Origin: Acholeplasma laidlawii_A
GTDB taxonomy: Bacteria; Bacillota_I; Bacilli_A; Acholeplasmatales; Acholeplasmataceae
Assembly: GCF_030166555.2 (NCBI RefSeq)
Contig: NZ_CP126461.2
Strand: one strand, 5' to 3'
DNA: 64,000 nucleotides
The notes beneath the pieces were generated by a model that made no database searches, was not told the DNA's origin, and saw only the letters and a list, made by a program, of their open reading frames with translations. The translations under genes were made by a program, and so were the position numbers. Shown here one piece after another: positions 27,918 through 37,895 of the stretch (the stretch's first letter is position 1; each line of letters opens with the position of its first letter).

Positions 27918-28028
27918 TTTACCAAAGACAGTAGCTGTGGTATCCACTTAATTTGCTACCGAGGAAAAATAAACCTGGAACTTATTTTCTCTCTTTATAT
28001 GTCTTTATATATTAAGAGGGATTTTATT
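27918..28028 (+). ncRNA. L10 leader (rplJ-rplL autoregulatory leader with attenuator)
   Basis: The conserved start AAAGACAGTAGCTGTGGT, followed by TTTGCTACCGAGGAA, is the ribosomal protein L10 leader, which binds the L10-L12 complex. It ends with a terminator hairpin (TCTCTCTT at 27988-27995 and AAGAGGGA at 28014-28021) and a T-rich tract. Confidence 0.85.
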
Positions 28029-28075
28029 TATTAAAAATGAAATCCAAAATCAAAACCTTACAAAAGGAGGCACTC

Positions 28076-28564
28076 ATGAAGAAACAACTTCAACGTAAAG
28101 TCGATCAAGTGGCAACATTAACTGATAAATTCAAAATGGCTAAAACAATTGTTATGTTTGAATACAAAGGATTATCTGTTGCAAATTTAACATCACTAAG
28201 ATCAGAATTACATAAAGAAAACATCGATTTAAAAGTTTACAAAAACAATATCACAAGACGTGCCGCAATCAATGCAGGATTCGATGCTTTAGAACCATCA
28301 TTAACAGGTCCTTTAGCAGTTGCAATATCATATGATGATGTTGTAGCTCCAGCTAAGATCATTAATGAATTCGCAAAGAAAAACAAAACGGTTGTGATAA
28401 CATCTGGTGTTATTGAAGCTAAAGTAGCTGACCAAGTAGCAATTATGGCACTTGCAAACCTACCATCAAGAGAAACTTTATTAACACAACTAGCGGCTGG
28501 TCTATTAATGCCAGTAAAAGAAATAGCTATTGGATTAAATATGCTATTAGAAACTAAAGAATAA
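28076..28564 (+). CDS. rplJ: Ribosomal protein L10
   Basis: A 162 residue protein that anchors L7/L12 to the ribosome. The N-terminal domain has FEYKGLSVANLTSLR and the NNITRRAA region; the C-terminal helix binds L12. AAAGGAGG eight bases before ATG 28076 fixes the start; the in-frame upstream ATG at 28037 lies in the leader. It is regulated by the L10 leader and followed after 18 bases by rplL. Confidence 0.95.
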   Translation: MKKQLQRKVDQVATLTDKFKMAKTIVMFEYKGLSVANLTSLRSELHKENIDLKVYKNNITRRAAINAGFDALEPSLTGPLAVAISYDDVVAPAKIINEFAKKNKTVVITSGVIEAKVADQVAIMALANLPSRETLLTQLAAGLLMPVKEIAIGLNMLLETKE

Positions 28565-28582
28565 TTTAAGGAGAAATTACAC

Positions 28583-28954
28583 ATGGCTAAATTAACAAAA
28601 CAAGCTTTCGTAGAAGCTTTAAAAGAAATGTCTTTATTAGAAATTAAAGAACTAGTAGACGGATTAAAAGAAGAATTTGGTATTGATCCATCAGCAGTAG
28701 CAGTAGCAGCAGGTCCTGCAGCAGCAGCTGAAGTTGAAGAAAAAACTGAATTCAACGTAGTATTAAAATCATTCGGTGACAAGAAAATCGAAGTTATTAA
28801 AGTAACTCGTGAAGTAACTGGATTAGGTCTAGTTGAAGCTAAGAAATTAGTTGAAACTGCTGACGCTGTAATTAAAGAAAACGCTAAGAAAGACGAAGCA
28901 GAAGCTCTTAAAGCTAAATTTGAAGCAGCTGGCGCAGTCGTTGAAATTGTTTAA
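28583..28954 (+). CDS. rplL: Ribosomal protein L7/L12
   Basis: A 123 residue stalk protein that recruits translation GTPases. The N-terminal dimerisation helices are followed by an alanine-rich hinge (AAGPAAAAEVEEKTEF) and a C-terminal domain with GLGLVEAKKLVETA. AAGGAG precedes the ATG. A terminator follows, so the rplJ-rplL unit ends here. Confidence 0.97.
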   Translation: MAKLTKQAFVEALKEMSLLEIKELVDGLKEEFGIDPSAVAVAAGPAAAAEVEEKTEFNVVLKSFGDKKIEVIKVTREVTGLGLVEAKKLVETADAVIKENAKKDEAEALKAKFEAAGAVVEIV

Positions 28955-28976
28955 TTTAATTTAAATGATTGTTTAA

Positions 28977-29002
28977 AAACCTGAGGTTACTCGGGTTTTT
29001 TC
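28977..29002 (+). terminator. Terminator after rplL
   Basis: AACCTGAG and CTCGGGTT (one G-U) with a four base loop and six T. Confidence 0.85.
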
Positions 29003-29025
29003 ACTTCTTTTTTATAGGTGAATTT

Positions 29026-29619
29026 ATGTCGCATTACTTTAAATATGATCCCAATTTAATCAGTGAAGAAACTACGTATCAAGTCGAAATGTTTGATCAA
29101 AAATTTACATTTTTATCAGATAAAGGTGTTTTTAGTAAAGGCCACTTAGATACTGGTTCATACGCACTTATAACCAATTTAGATATACCAACTCATGCAA
29201 CAAGCCTACTGGATGTGGGTTCAGGCATTGGTGTGATAGGTATTATCTTAAAAAAAGTACATCCAAACTTGGATGTTACTCAAATAGATATTAATACACG
29301 TGAACTAGAGTTAAATATTAAAAACAATAAACTCAACCAAGTTGAAACAACCGTGTATGAGTCAAATTTATTCAGTCATGTAGACAAAACATTTGATTGT
29401 ATCGTATCTAACCCGCCTATACGTACGGGTAAAGCTACAATATACAACTTATATAAAGATGACTATAAACATTTAAATACATCTGGACAATTGTGGATAG
29501 TCGTTAGAAAAGATCAAGGTGCTAAATCTACTATAGATTATTTATCAACAATTTATGAAGAAGTAGAACTTGTCAAACGACATAAGGGTTTTTATGTGAT
29601 ATGCGCACAAAAGAGATGA
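29026..29619 (+). CDS. RsmC-like 16S rRNA guanine methyltransferase (YbxB type)
   Basis: A 197 residue S-adenosylmethionine-dependent methyltransferase. Motif I LLDVGSGIGVIGI and the catalytic-loop NPPIRTGK are the marks of the RsmC/YbxB family that makes N2-methylguanine in 16S rRNA. ATG 29026 follows an AGGTG; an upstream in-frame ATG at 28969 would overlap the rplL terminator. It lies between rplL and rpoB as ybxB does in Bacillus. It ends in TGA, which supports TGA as a stop. Confidence 0.9.
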   Translation: MSHYFKYDPNLISEETTYQVEMFDQKFTFLSDKGVFSKGHLDTGSYALITNLDIPTHATSLLDVGSGIGVIGIILKKVHPNLDVTQIDINTRELELNIKNNKLNQVETTVYESNLFSHVDKTFDCIVSNPPIRTGKATIYNLYKDDYKHLNTSGQLWIVVRKDQGAKSTIDYLSTIYEEVELVKRHKGFYVICAQKR

Positions 29620-29634
29620 AAACCACCATTTGTA

Positions 29635-29664
29635 TTGACACTATTGTATACAATGTGGTAAAAT
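29635..29664 (+). promoter_or_regulatory. rpoBC promoter
   Basis: TTGACA (29635-29640), 18 bases and TAAAAT with an extended TGG. Confidence 0.75.
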
Positions 29665-29756
29665 TATAAAATGCATAGAAATGGGTTTTTTATATATTTA
29701 TATATATAAATGAAGCCTAACACAAGAATTTTAAATAACGATAGGAGTGTGGATTC

Positions 29757-32700
29757 ATGAGTTATAAAACCGTAAAATACGGAAAAAAAGCAGAACGACG
29801 TGATTATTCAAAAATGTTACATCAGGTTGAACTGCCGAATCTTATCGAGATACAGACTAAATCCTTTGAGGAGTTTGTAGAAACTGGTATTGATGAACTG
29901 TTAAAAGACATTTCACCAATTGAAGGACACAATGGTGACTTGAAACTCTACTTTGAGGAGAGTTCATTATCCGAACCAAAGTATTCTACTATTGAAACCA
30001 AAATTCGTGATCTAAACTATTCTAGACAATTATCTGCTAGAGTTAAACTAGAAAACGCAATTACAGGTGAAGTAAGAGAATCCACCGTATTAATGACAGA
30101 CCTTCCTATGATGACACCATCAGGGACTTTTATCATTAATGGCGCTGAACGTGTAGTTGTATCCCAAATTGTACGTTCATCAGGTGTTTATTATACATCT
30201 GAATTGGATAAAAAAATAAACCAAATTAAGTACTCTGCACAAGTTATCCCAACACGTGGTGCTTGGATAGAGTTTGAACAAGGTTCTAAAGAGATTTTAT
30301 ATGCTAAACTTGACCGTTCTAAGAAAGTTCCATTAACAACTTTCATTAGAGCATTAGGGTTTACTACTAAAAAAGATATTGAAGAAGCTTTTGGTCGCTC
30401 AAGCTTAATTACCAACACTTTTGAAAAAGATGAAACCAAATCACCAAATGAAGCGGTTATTGATCTTTACTCAAAACTACGTCAAGGTGAAAAAGTTCCA
30501 GCTGATGCAGCACGCGAATTCATTAGAATGCGCTTATTTGATGATAGACGTTATGATCTAGCTAAAGTAGGACGTTATAAATTCAATAAGAAACTAGACG
30601 TATTAGCAAGAGCAGAAGGTACATATTTAGCAAATGATATCATCTTAGATGGTGAAGTATTAGTTGCTAAAGATACACACCTTACAAAAGAAGTCATTCA
30701 ATTACTAGACCAAAACCGTGACGCTTTTAGAAAACAATTAATTACTAAAGAAAACAACTTACAAAACGAAACCGCTGATGAAATATTAGCAACTACTTTA
30801 CCAGAAGGTGGTAACACACTTTATGCTAAAGAAAATGTTGTTAACTTAAAAACTGGTGAAATTTTAGTTAAGAAAAATGAAGCGATTACTGAAGAAGTTT
30901 TAACAAACTTAAGAAAAAATAGACATTCAATTGATGAAAAAGTAATCAAGTACTTCTTAACAGAAGACGTTTATAAAAAAGAATCATTACGTCAAGGCGT
31001 TATTTCTGAAATTCTTGATGTATATATATATGATGATGCAGGCGATAAATCAAACGTTATCCGCATTATCGGTAGTGACCAAAGAGAAGATAGAATCTTT
31101 GTAGCAGTATCTGATATTGTTGCAAGTATTTCATACTTCCTAAATCTATATGAAGGTTTAGGGAATGTAGATGATATCGACCACTTAGGTAACAGACGTC
31201 TAAGATTAATTGGAGAACTATTAAAAAACCAATTTAGAATTGGTTTAGCAAGAGCTGAAAAGAACATCAAAGATAAGATGTCTACAACAAACTTTAATGA
31301 TGCAACACCTGCAAACGTTATTAACATGACGCCACTTGTAGGTGCAATTAAAACATTCTTTGGTTCATCACAATTATCACAATTCATGGACCAAATTAAT
31401 CCACTAGCGGAGTTAACTCAAAAACGTAGAGTATCTGCGTTAGGTACTGGTGGTATTGCAAGAGATAGAGCTGGGGTTGAAGTACGTGACGTGCATAACT
31501 CTCACTACGGTAGACTTTGTCCAATTGAAACACCTGAAGGTCCTTCAATTGGTTTAATCTCATCACTTGCTACATACGCTAAAGTCGATGAATACGGCTT
31601 TATTAAAACGCCTTTCTTAAAAGTTGTACAAAACGGAAATGAAACATCAGTAACTAAAGAAGTTATTTACTTAACTGCTGACGAAGAATCAGATCACGTG
31701 ATTGCATCTGCTGCTACACCAATGGATGAACATGGTTTATTCATTGAAAATAGAGTTATTGCAAGACGTAATGGTGAAACTGGTATTTATGATGCTAATG
31801 AAATCACTGCAATGGACGTTAGTCCAAAACAGGTTGTATCTGTTGCGACATCATCTATTCCATTCCTAGAACACGATGATGCTTCTCGTGCACTTATGGG
31901 TGCGAACATGCAACGTCAAGCAGTACCTTTATTACAACCTACATCTCCAATTGTTGGTACAGGTGTTGAATACCGTGCAGCTAAAGACTCTGGCGCTGTA
32001 GTCATTGCTAAAAACTCAGGTTATATAACCTATGTCGATGGTAAGAAGATTATCATTACACCAGAACCTACGGATACAATTAAGTCTGGATCTAAAACAC
32101 TTTATAAAGTGGGTGGAGAATTTGATTACGGTATTGCTAAGAAATTATACGAAACCAAATCAGTCCAAAATGATCAATATGAGTTAATTCAATTCTTTAG
32201 ATCGAATCAAGATACATTAATCTTACAAAAACCAATCGTTATGCAAGGTGAATATGTTGATGCAGGCGATGTCATTGCTGATGGTCCTTCAACTGAAAAA
32301 GGTGAATTAGCATTAGGACGTAACGTAACCGTGGCATTCATGACATGGGAAGGTTATAATTATGAAGATGCTGTCATCATGAGTGAAGACCTAGTCAAAC
32401 ATGACGTATATACATCGATTCACATTGACGAATATGAAATTGAAACAAGAGATTTAAAACAAGCTAACGGTAAAGAAGAAATCACAAGAGAAATTCCTAA
32501 CGTTGGTCAAGAAGCTATTAAATTCTTAGATGAGCGCGGTATTATCGTACCAGGTTCAGAAGTTAAAGAAGGCGACATTTTAGTTGGTAAAATCACACCT
32601 AAAGGTGTATTTGAACCAACGCCATCAGAAAAACTAATTCACGCTGTTATTGGTGATAAAGCTAAAGAATATAGAGATTCATCTCTACGCGTACCTCATG

Positions 32701-33572
32701 GTGGCGGTGGAGTGGTTCAATCTGTTCAATACTTCAGCAAGAAAAATGGCGATCAATTACCAACTGGTGTAAATGAGCAAATTAGAGTATATGTGGCTAA
32801 AAAGCGTAAAATCACTGAAGGTGATAAAATGGCTGGACGTCACGGTAATAAAGGTGTTATTTCCAAAATCTTACCAAGAGAAGATATGCCATATTTAGCA
32901 GATGGAACATATGTTGATATCATGTTAAACCCACTAGGGGTTCCATCACGTATGAACATTGGACAAATCTTAGAAATTCATTTAGGAATTTCTGCTCAAA
33001 AATTAGGTATTAAAGTTGCATCTCCAGTATTCGATGGTGTGACTAACGATGAGTTAGGCGCAATCATGGAAGAAGCTGGTATTGCACCAGATGGTAAGAC
33101 TACATTATATGATGGTCGTACCGGAGAACCTTATAACAACCGTATTTCAGTTGGTGTAATGTACATGATCAAACTATCGCATATGGTTGATGATAAACTA
33201 CATGCTAGAAACGTTGGACCTTATACATTAGTTACACAACAACCAATGGGTGGTAAAGCTCAAAATGGTGGACAACGTTTCGGGGAGATGGAAGTTTGGG
33301 CACTTTATGCATATGGTGCTGCACATACACTTCAAGAAATGTTAACAATTAAATCAGATGATATGATTGGACGTAATAAAGTGTATTATGCAATTACACA
33401 CGGACAAGAAATACCAAAAGCTAGTATTCCTGAATCCTTTAGAGTATTAACAAGAGAACTTCAAGCCCTAGGCTTATATGTAGAACTTATTGATGCAAAC
33501 AAGGGAGAAAATGAGGCGATCAAGTCTTTAGTAGACAACTCGTCCAAAGGTTTTAACAAAGGGAGGTTTTAA
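29757..33572 (+). CDS. rpoB: RNA polymerase beta subunit
   Basis: The 1271 residue catalytic subunit that forms, with beta-prime, the active centre. Conserved blocks include GTFIINGAERVVVSQ, the rifampicin-region segment SSQLSQFMDQINPLAELTQK with RRVSALG, and the C-terminal QPMGGKAQNGGQRFGEMEVWAL. It is about 90 residues longer than in Bacillus; the extra is mainly around residues 280-420, a region where lineage-specific insertions occur. The S-L-F-type residues of the rifampicin cluster look wild type by eye. RBS TAGGAG. RpoC starts two bases after the stop. Confidence 0.98.
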   Translation: MSYKTVKYGKKAERRDYSKMLHQVELPNLIEIQTKSFEEFVETGIDELLKDISPIEGHNGDLKLYFEESSLSEPKYSTIETKIRDLNYSRQLSARVKLENAITGEVRESTVLMTDLPMMTPSGTFIINGAERVVVSQIVRSSGVYYTSELDKKINQIKYSAQVIPTRGAWIEFEQGSKEILYAKLDRSKKVPLTTFIRALGFTTKKDIEEAFGRSSLITNTFEKDETKSPNEAVIDLYSKLRQGEKVPADAAREFIRMRLFDDRRYDLAKVGRYKFNKKLDVLARAEGTYLANDIILDGEVLVAKDTHLTKEVIQLLDQNRDAFRKQLITKENNLQNETADEILATTLPEGGNTLYAKENVVNLKTGEILVKKNEAITEEVLTNLRKNRHSIDEKVIKYFLTEDVYKKESLRQGVISEILDVYIYDDAGDKSNVIRIIGSDQREDRIFVAVSDIVASISYFLNLYEGLGNVDDIDHLGNRRLRLIGELLKNQFRIGLARAEKNIKDKMSTTNFNDATPANVINMTPLVGAIKTFFGSSQLSQFMDQINPLAELTQKRRVSALGTGGIARDRAGVEVRDVHNSHYGRLCPIETPEGPSIGLISSLATYAKVDEYGFIKTPFLKVVQNGNETSVTKEVIYLTADEESDHVIASAATPMDEHGLFIENRVIARRNGETGIYDANEITAMDVSPKQVVSVATSSIPFLEHDDASRALMGANMQRQAVPLLQPTSPIVGTGVEYRAAKDSGAVVIAKNSGYITYVDGKKIIITPEPTDTIKSGSKTLYKVGGEFDYGIAKKLYETKSVQNDQYELIQFFRSNQDTLILQKPIVMQGEYVDAGDVIADGPSTEKGELALGRNVTVAFMTWEGYNYEDAVIMSEDLVKHDVYTSIHIDEYEIETRDLKQANGKEEITREIPNVGQEAIKFLDERGIIVPGSEVKEGDILVGKITPKGVFEPTPSEKLIHAVIGDKAKEYRDSSLRVPHGGGGVVQSVQYFSKKNGDQLPTGVNEQIRVYVAKKRKITEGDKMAGRHGNKGVISKILPREDMPYLADGTYVDIMLNPLGVPSRMNIGQILEIHLGISAQKLGIKVASPVFDGVTNDELGAIMEEAGIAPDGKTTLYDGRTGEPYNNRISVGVMYMIKLSHMVDDKLHARNVGPYTLVTQQPMGGKAQNGGQRFGEMEVWALYAYGAAHTLQEMLTIKSDDMIGRNKVYYAITHGQEIPKASIPESFRVLTRELQALGLYVELIDANKGENEAIKSLVDNSSKGFNKGRF

Positions 33573-33574
33573 TC

Positions 33575-36500
33575 ATGGCTAAGAACGAAGTATTATCCTT
33601 ACCTGTAGATTCTTTAAAATTAAGTCAAACTGCATTAGATAGATTAAAACTATCTGGTATTAGTCGTTTAGAAGATTTCAATACATTTAACTTAAAAGAA
33701 CTTCAAATGTTATTGGGTGATTCTTTTAATGAAGTCCTTCCAACATTAATTTATTACAAATTACCAAGAGATGTAAGAGATTTATCATTATCAGATGAAG
33801 TTGTTTCCGTACTTGAAACAGCAGGTATTAAAGATTTAGAAGCATTAACAAAATATGACAAATCAACACTTTATCACGTGTTTAAAGACGATGAGTTCTT
33901 ATTAAAAGAAATCAACGATTTATTTGAACTATATCGCGAAGAAAAATTATCAACTGAGAATGTATCAACAGAAGTTTTTGAGGAAGTTTTAATTCCTGAA
34001 GAAGTATCTGTTGAAGACAGAGTCAACAAGATAATTCAACCAATTCGTAAAACATATGGTTCTAAAGCATTTACACACTTTAAGGTAAGACTTGCTAGTC
34101 CTGATGAAATTAGAAACTGGTCTTATGGTGAAGTAATTAACCATGAAACCATTAACTATAGAACATCAAAACCTGAACCGGGTGGACTATTTGATGAAAG
34201 AATTTTTGGACCTACAAGAGATTATCAATGTGCTTGTGGAAAGAAACAAACTGTAAATAAAGGACAAATTTGTCCGAAATGTGGTATCGAAATTACTGAG
34301 TCTAAAGTACGTCGTGAACGTATGGGACATATTAACTTAGAAGCACCTGTTGTGCATACATGGTACTTAAAAAACTCTCCTTCAAGATTAGCAATCCTAT
34401 TAGGTATTAAAGCTAAACAATTAGAAGAAGTTGTTTACCATGCAAGTTATATTGTTACTGACCCAGGTCAAAATACACCACTTGCTAAAAAACAAATCTT
34501 ATCTGAACAAGACTATTCTTTACTAGTTGAAGAGTATGGTTCAAGATTTACAGCACTTACTGGTGCTGAAGCGGTTAAAAAATTACTTCAAGATCTAGAT
34601 TTAGATAAAGAAGTTAAGAGTTTAAGAAGACGCTTAAAAACAAGTTCTAAACAAAAACGTGATCGTATTATTAAACGTTTAGATGTAGTTGAAGCATTTA
34701 ACCAGTCAGACAATAAACCTGAATGGATGGTTATGGATGTTATTCCAGTCATTCCACCAGATTTACGCCCAATGGTTCCACTAGATGGTGGTAGATTTGC
34801 AACAACCGACCTTAACGATTTATATAGAAGAATCTTAAATAGAAACAACCGTCTAAAGAAACAAAAAGAACAAATGGCTCCTCGTTTAATTACTAAGAAC
34901 GAAAAACGTATGTTACAAGAAGCAGTAGATGCATTATTCGATAACGCAAAACGCGGTAAGAAGGCTGCTGTTGAACGTAACCGCCACTTAAAATCATTAT
35001 CTGATTTACTACGTGGTAAACAAGGTCGTTTCCGTCAAAACTTATTAGGTAAACGTGTGGACTACTCTGGACGTTCAGTTATTATTGTTGGTCCAGACTT
35101 AGAAATGTACCAATGTGGTATTCCACGTGAAATGGCAATCACTTTATTTAAACCATTTATTTTACGTGAATTACAATTAACACATGGTGCAGAAAAGAAA
35201 AATGCGAACGCTAAATACGAAAGACGCGATGATGATACATGGCGTGCTTTAGAAAAAGTTGTACGTGAGCACCCAGTATTACTTAACCGTGCGCCAACGC
35301 TACATAGACTTGGTATTCAAGCATTCGAAGTGAAGTTAATTGATGGTAAAGCGATTCGTCTACACCCGCTTGTAACGCCTGCGTTTAACGCGGACTTTGA
35401 CGGGGACCAAATGGCGGTTCACTTACCACTATCACCAGAAGCTCAAGCAGAAGCAAGATTATTAATGCTTGCATCTAATAACATCTTAAACCCTAGAGAT
35501 GGTAAACCAGTTGTTACACCATCTCAAGATATGGTTTTAGGTAACTACTACCTAACTATTGAAGAGTCTAAAGATCGTGATTTTGGTGATGATCTTCAAA
35601 GAGCTAAAAAACACCAAGAAATGCATCGCAATGAAGGTAAGTTCTTCTCATCGATTGATGAAGTTAAAATTGCTTATCAGAATAAAGATATTTCATTACA
35701 TACAAGAATTATCATTAAACCAGAAACAGTTAAAGACACATTCACAGAAGAACAAAATAATATGTATTTAGTTACTACATTAGGTAAAATTATCTTTAAC
35801 GAAATCTTACCTGAAACATTCCCTTATGTAAATGAACCTACAATGTCTAACTTAAGTGAAAAGACACCGGACATTTACTTCATTAAAAAGGGTGTGAATC
35901 CAAAGGATGCACTAAAAAATATTCCTACACCTGAGCCATTTAAGAAGAGATTCTTATCTATGGTTATTGCACAAGTATTTAAATTATTCCACATTTCTGA
36001 AACATCAAGAATGTTAGATAAATTAAAAGACTTAGGATTTAAATATTCAACTGTTGCTGGTATTACAATTTCTTATGCAGACATCAACGTATACTCTAAG
36101 AAAAAAGAAATGGTTGAAGCAACCGAAGCAGAAATTAATGAAATTGAAGAATGGTTCGAAGATGGATTACTAACAGATTCAGAACGTCGTAAACTTGTTA
36201 TTGATAAATGGACAAATGTTAAAAACGATATTCAATCTGGTATTATGCAAGAATTCGACAAAGATAATAATATCTTTATGATGAGTGACTCCGGTGCACG
36301 TGGTAACGTATCTAACTTTACACAGTTAGTCGGTATGAGAGGACTCATGAGTAACCCTAAGGGTGAAACTATTGAAGTTCCTGTTCAATCATCATTTAGA
36401 GAAGGTCTAACCGTATCTGAATTCTTTATCTCCACCCACGGTGCGAGAAAAGGTTCTACCGATACCGCGCTTAAGACCGCAGAATCTGGTTACTTAACAC

Positions 36501-37702
36501 GTCGTTTAGTTGACGTATCACAAGACGTTATTATTGTTGAGGATGATTGTGGTTCAAGCCACGGTGTTTATGTAGAAGCAATCAAAGATGAGTCAGGTAA
36601 AGAAATCGTTCCATTATACGATAGAATTTATGGCCGCTTTGCTGCTCATGACATAATAAATCCAAAAACTGGTGAAGTATTTGTGAAACGTAATGAACTG
36701 ATTACTGAAGAAATTGGTTTAGCAATCGTTAAATCAGGTATGCAAAAAGTTGAAATTAGAAGTATTATGACATGTACATCAAGTCATGGTATTTGTGCGA
36801 AAGACTACGGTATTAACTTAGCTACAAACCAATTTGTTGAAGTTGGTGAAGCTATTGGGGTTGTTGCTGCTCAATCAATTGGTGAGCCTGGTACACAGTT
36901 AACCATGCGTACATTCCATACAGGTGGGGTTGCTGCTGGTGCCGATATTACTCAAGGTTTACCGCGTATTCAAGAGTTATTTGAAGCGCGTAATCCAAAA
37001 GGTAAAGCAACCATCTCAGAAGTTGAAGGTAAAGTTAAAGATATCTCACGTCGTGGTGGTTCAATTAGTATTACAATTAATGATGCTCAAGGTACTGAAT
37101 ACAAATACACGCTTGATCCAAACATTGAAGCTTTAGTTAAAAAAGGTCAAGAAGTTGTTGCAGGTCAAAAATTATCTAGTGGATCTATTAATCCAAAAGA
37201 ATTACTACGTGTAACAGATGTTAAAACAGCATCTAACTACATTTTAGAAGAAGTTCAAAAAGTTTACCGCGCTCAAGGGGTTGAAATTTCAGATAAACAC
37301 GTTGAAGTTATTATTCGTCAAATGTTACGTCGTATCATGGTTATTATTGAAGGTGATACAAACATCTTACCGGGTACAGAGGTATCTATTGATGAGTTCA
37401 AACGTGAAAATAAAGAAGTACTTAAAAACCGTGGTCGCTTAGCTGTTGGTCGCCCAATACTATTAGGTATTACTAGAGCATCTCTAAGAAGTGACTCCTT
37501 CTTATCTGCTGCATCCTTCCAAGAAACTACAAGAATCTTAACAGATGCTGCAATTAGAAGTAAGAAAGATGAATTACATGGATTAAAAGAAAACGTCATT
37601 ATCGGTGGATTAATCCCAGCTGGTACAGGTATACTGCAAGAAAAATTCTTCCATTATGATCAACCAGAAGATAAAAAACCAGTATATGATGATTTCGAAT
37701 AA
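33575..37702 (+). CDS. rpoC: RNA polymerase beta-prime subunit with a long N-terminal extension
   Basis: The 1375 residue catalytic subunit. The canonical part starts near residue 165 (LASPDEIRNWSYGEV), with the zinc ribbon CACG...CPKC, the catalytic NADFDGDQMAVH and the C-terminal CTSSHGICAKDYG and QSIGEPGTQLTMRT. About 160 residues precede it. They hold two similar blocks (about 11-63 and 67-120) of the form V-x-x-L-x-L-S then GI then DLE/LED, which resemble the helix-hairpin-helix fold of alpha-CTD. No local RBS supports a later start, while AAAGGGAGG (33558-33566) supports ATG 33575. An IS begins 26 bases after the stop. Confidence 0.96.
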   Translation: MAKNEVLSLPVDSLKLSQTALDRLKLSGISRLEDFNTFNLKELQMLLGDSFNEVLPTLIYYKLPRDVRDLSLSDEVVSVLETAGIKDLEALTKYDKSTLYHVFKDDEFLLKEINDLFELYREEKLSTENVSTEVFEEVLIPEEVSVEDRVNKIIQPIRKTYGSKAFTHFKVRLASPDEIRNWSYGEVINHETINYRTSKPEPGGLFDERIFGPTRDYQCACGKKQTVNKGQICPKCGIEITESKVRRERMGHINLEAPVVHTWYLKNSPSRLAILLGIKAKQLEEVVYHASYIVTDPGQNTPLAKKQILSEQDYSLLVEEYGSRFTALTGAEAVKKLLQDLDLDKEVKSLRRRLKTSSKQKRDRIIKRLDVVEAFNQSDNKPEWMVMDVIPVIPPDLRPMVPLDGGRFATTDLNDLYRRILNRNNRLKKQKEQMAPRLITKNEKRMLQEAVDALFDNAKRGKKAAVERNRHLKSLSDLLRGKQGRFRQNLLGKRVDYSGRSVIIVGPDLEMYQCGIPREMAITLFKPFILRELQLTHGAEKKNANAKYERRDDDTWRALEKVVREHPVLLNRAPTLHRLGIQAFEVKLIDGKAIRLHPLVTPAFNADFDGDQMAVHLPLSPEAQAEARLLMLASNNILNPRDGKPVVTPSQDMVLGNYYLTIEESKDRDFGDDLQRAKKHQEMHRNEGKFFSSIDEVKIAYQNKDISLHTRIIIKPETVKDTFTEEQNNMYLVTTLGKIIFNEILPETFPYVNEPTMSNLSEKTPDIYFIKKGVNPKDALKNIPTPEPFKKRFLSMVIAQVFKLFHISETSRMLDKLKDLGFKYSTVAGITISYADINVYSKKKEMVEATEAEINEIEEWFEDGLLTDSERRKLVIDKWTNVKNDIQSGIMQEFDKDNNIFMMSDSGARGNVSNFTQLVGMRGLMSNPKGETIEVPVQSSFREGLTVSEFFISTHGARKGSTDTALKTAESGYLTRRLVDVSQDVIIVEDDCGSSHGVYVEAIKDESGKEIVPLYDRIYGRFAAHDIINPKTGEVFVKRNELITEEIGLAIVKSGMQKVEIRSIMTCTSSHGICAKDYGINLATNQFVEVGEAIGVVAAQSIGEPGTQLTMRTFHTGGVAAGADITQGLPRIQELFEARNPKGKATISEVEGKVKDISRRGGSISITINDAQGTEYKYTLDPNIEALVKKGQEVVAGQKLSSGSINPKELLRVTDVKTASNYILEEVQKVYRAQGVEISDKHVEVIIRQMLRRIMVIIEGDTNILPGTEVSIDEFKRENKEVLKNRGRLAVGRPILLGITRASLRSDSFLSAASFQETTRILTDAAIRSKKDELHGLKENVIIGGLIPAGTGILQEKFFHYDQPEDKKPVYDDFE

Positions 37703-37895
37703 TATTTAAGTAAAAAACATTTTTAAAAGGGACTGTAAAGAAATGAAGATTTGATAATCATATATCAGCTCTTCAGGACTTAAACAGTCCTTTTTCTTTA
37801 TATCCATATGTATGATGTGGAAAACTTTCGTTTTTGACCTTTTTTAGGCATACTAAAAAGAGATTTATTAAAATCTTTAGTTTTCCACTCGATAA

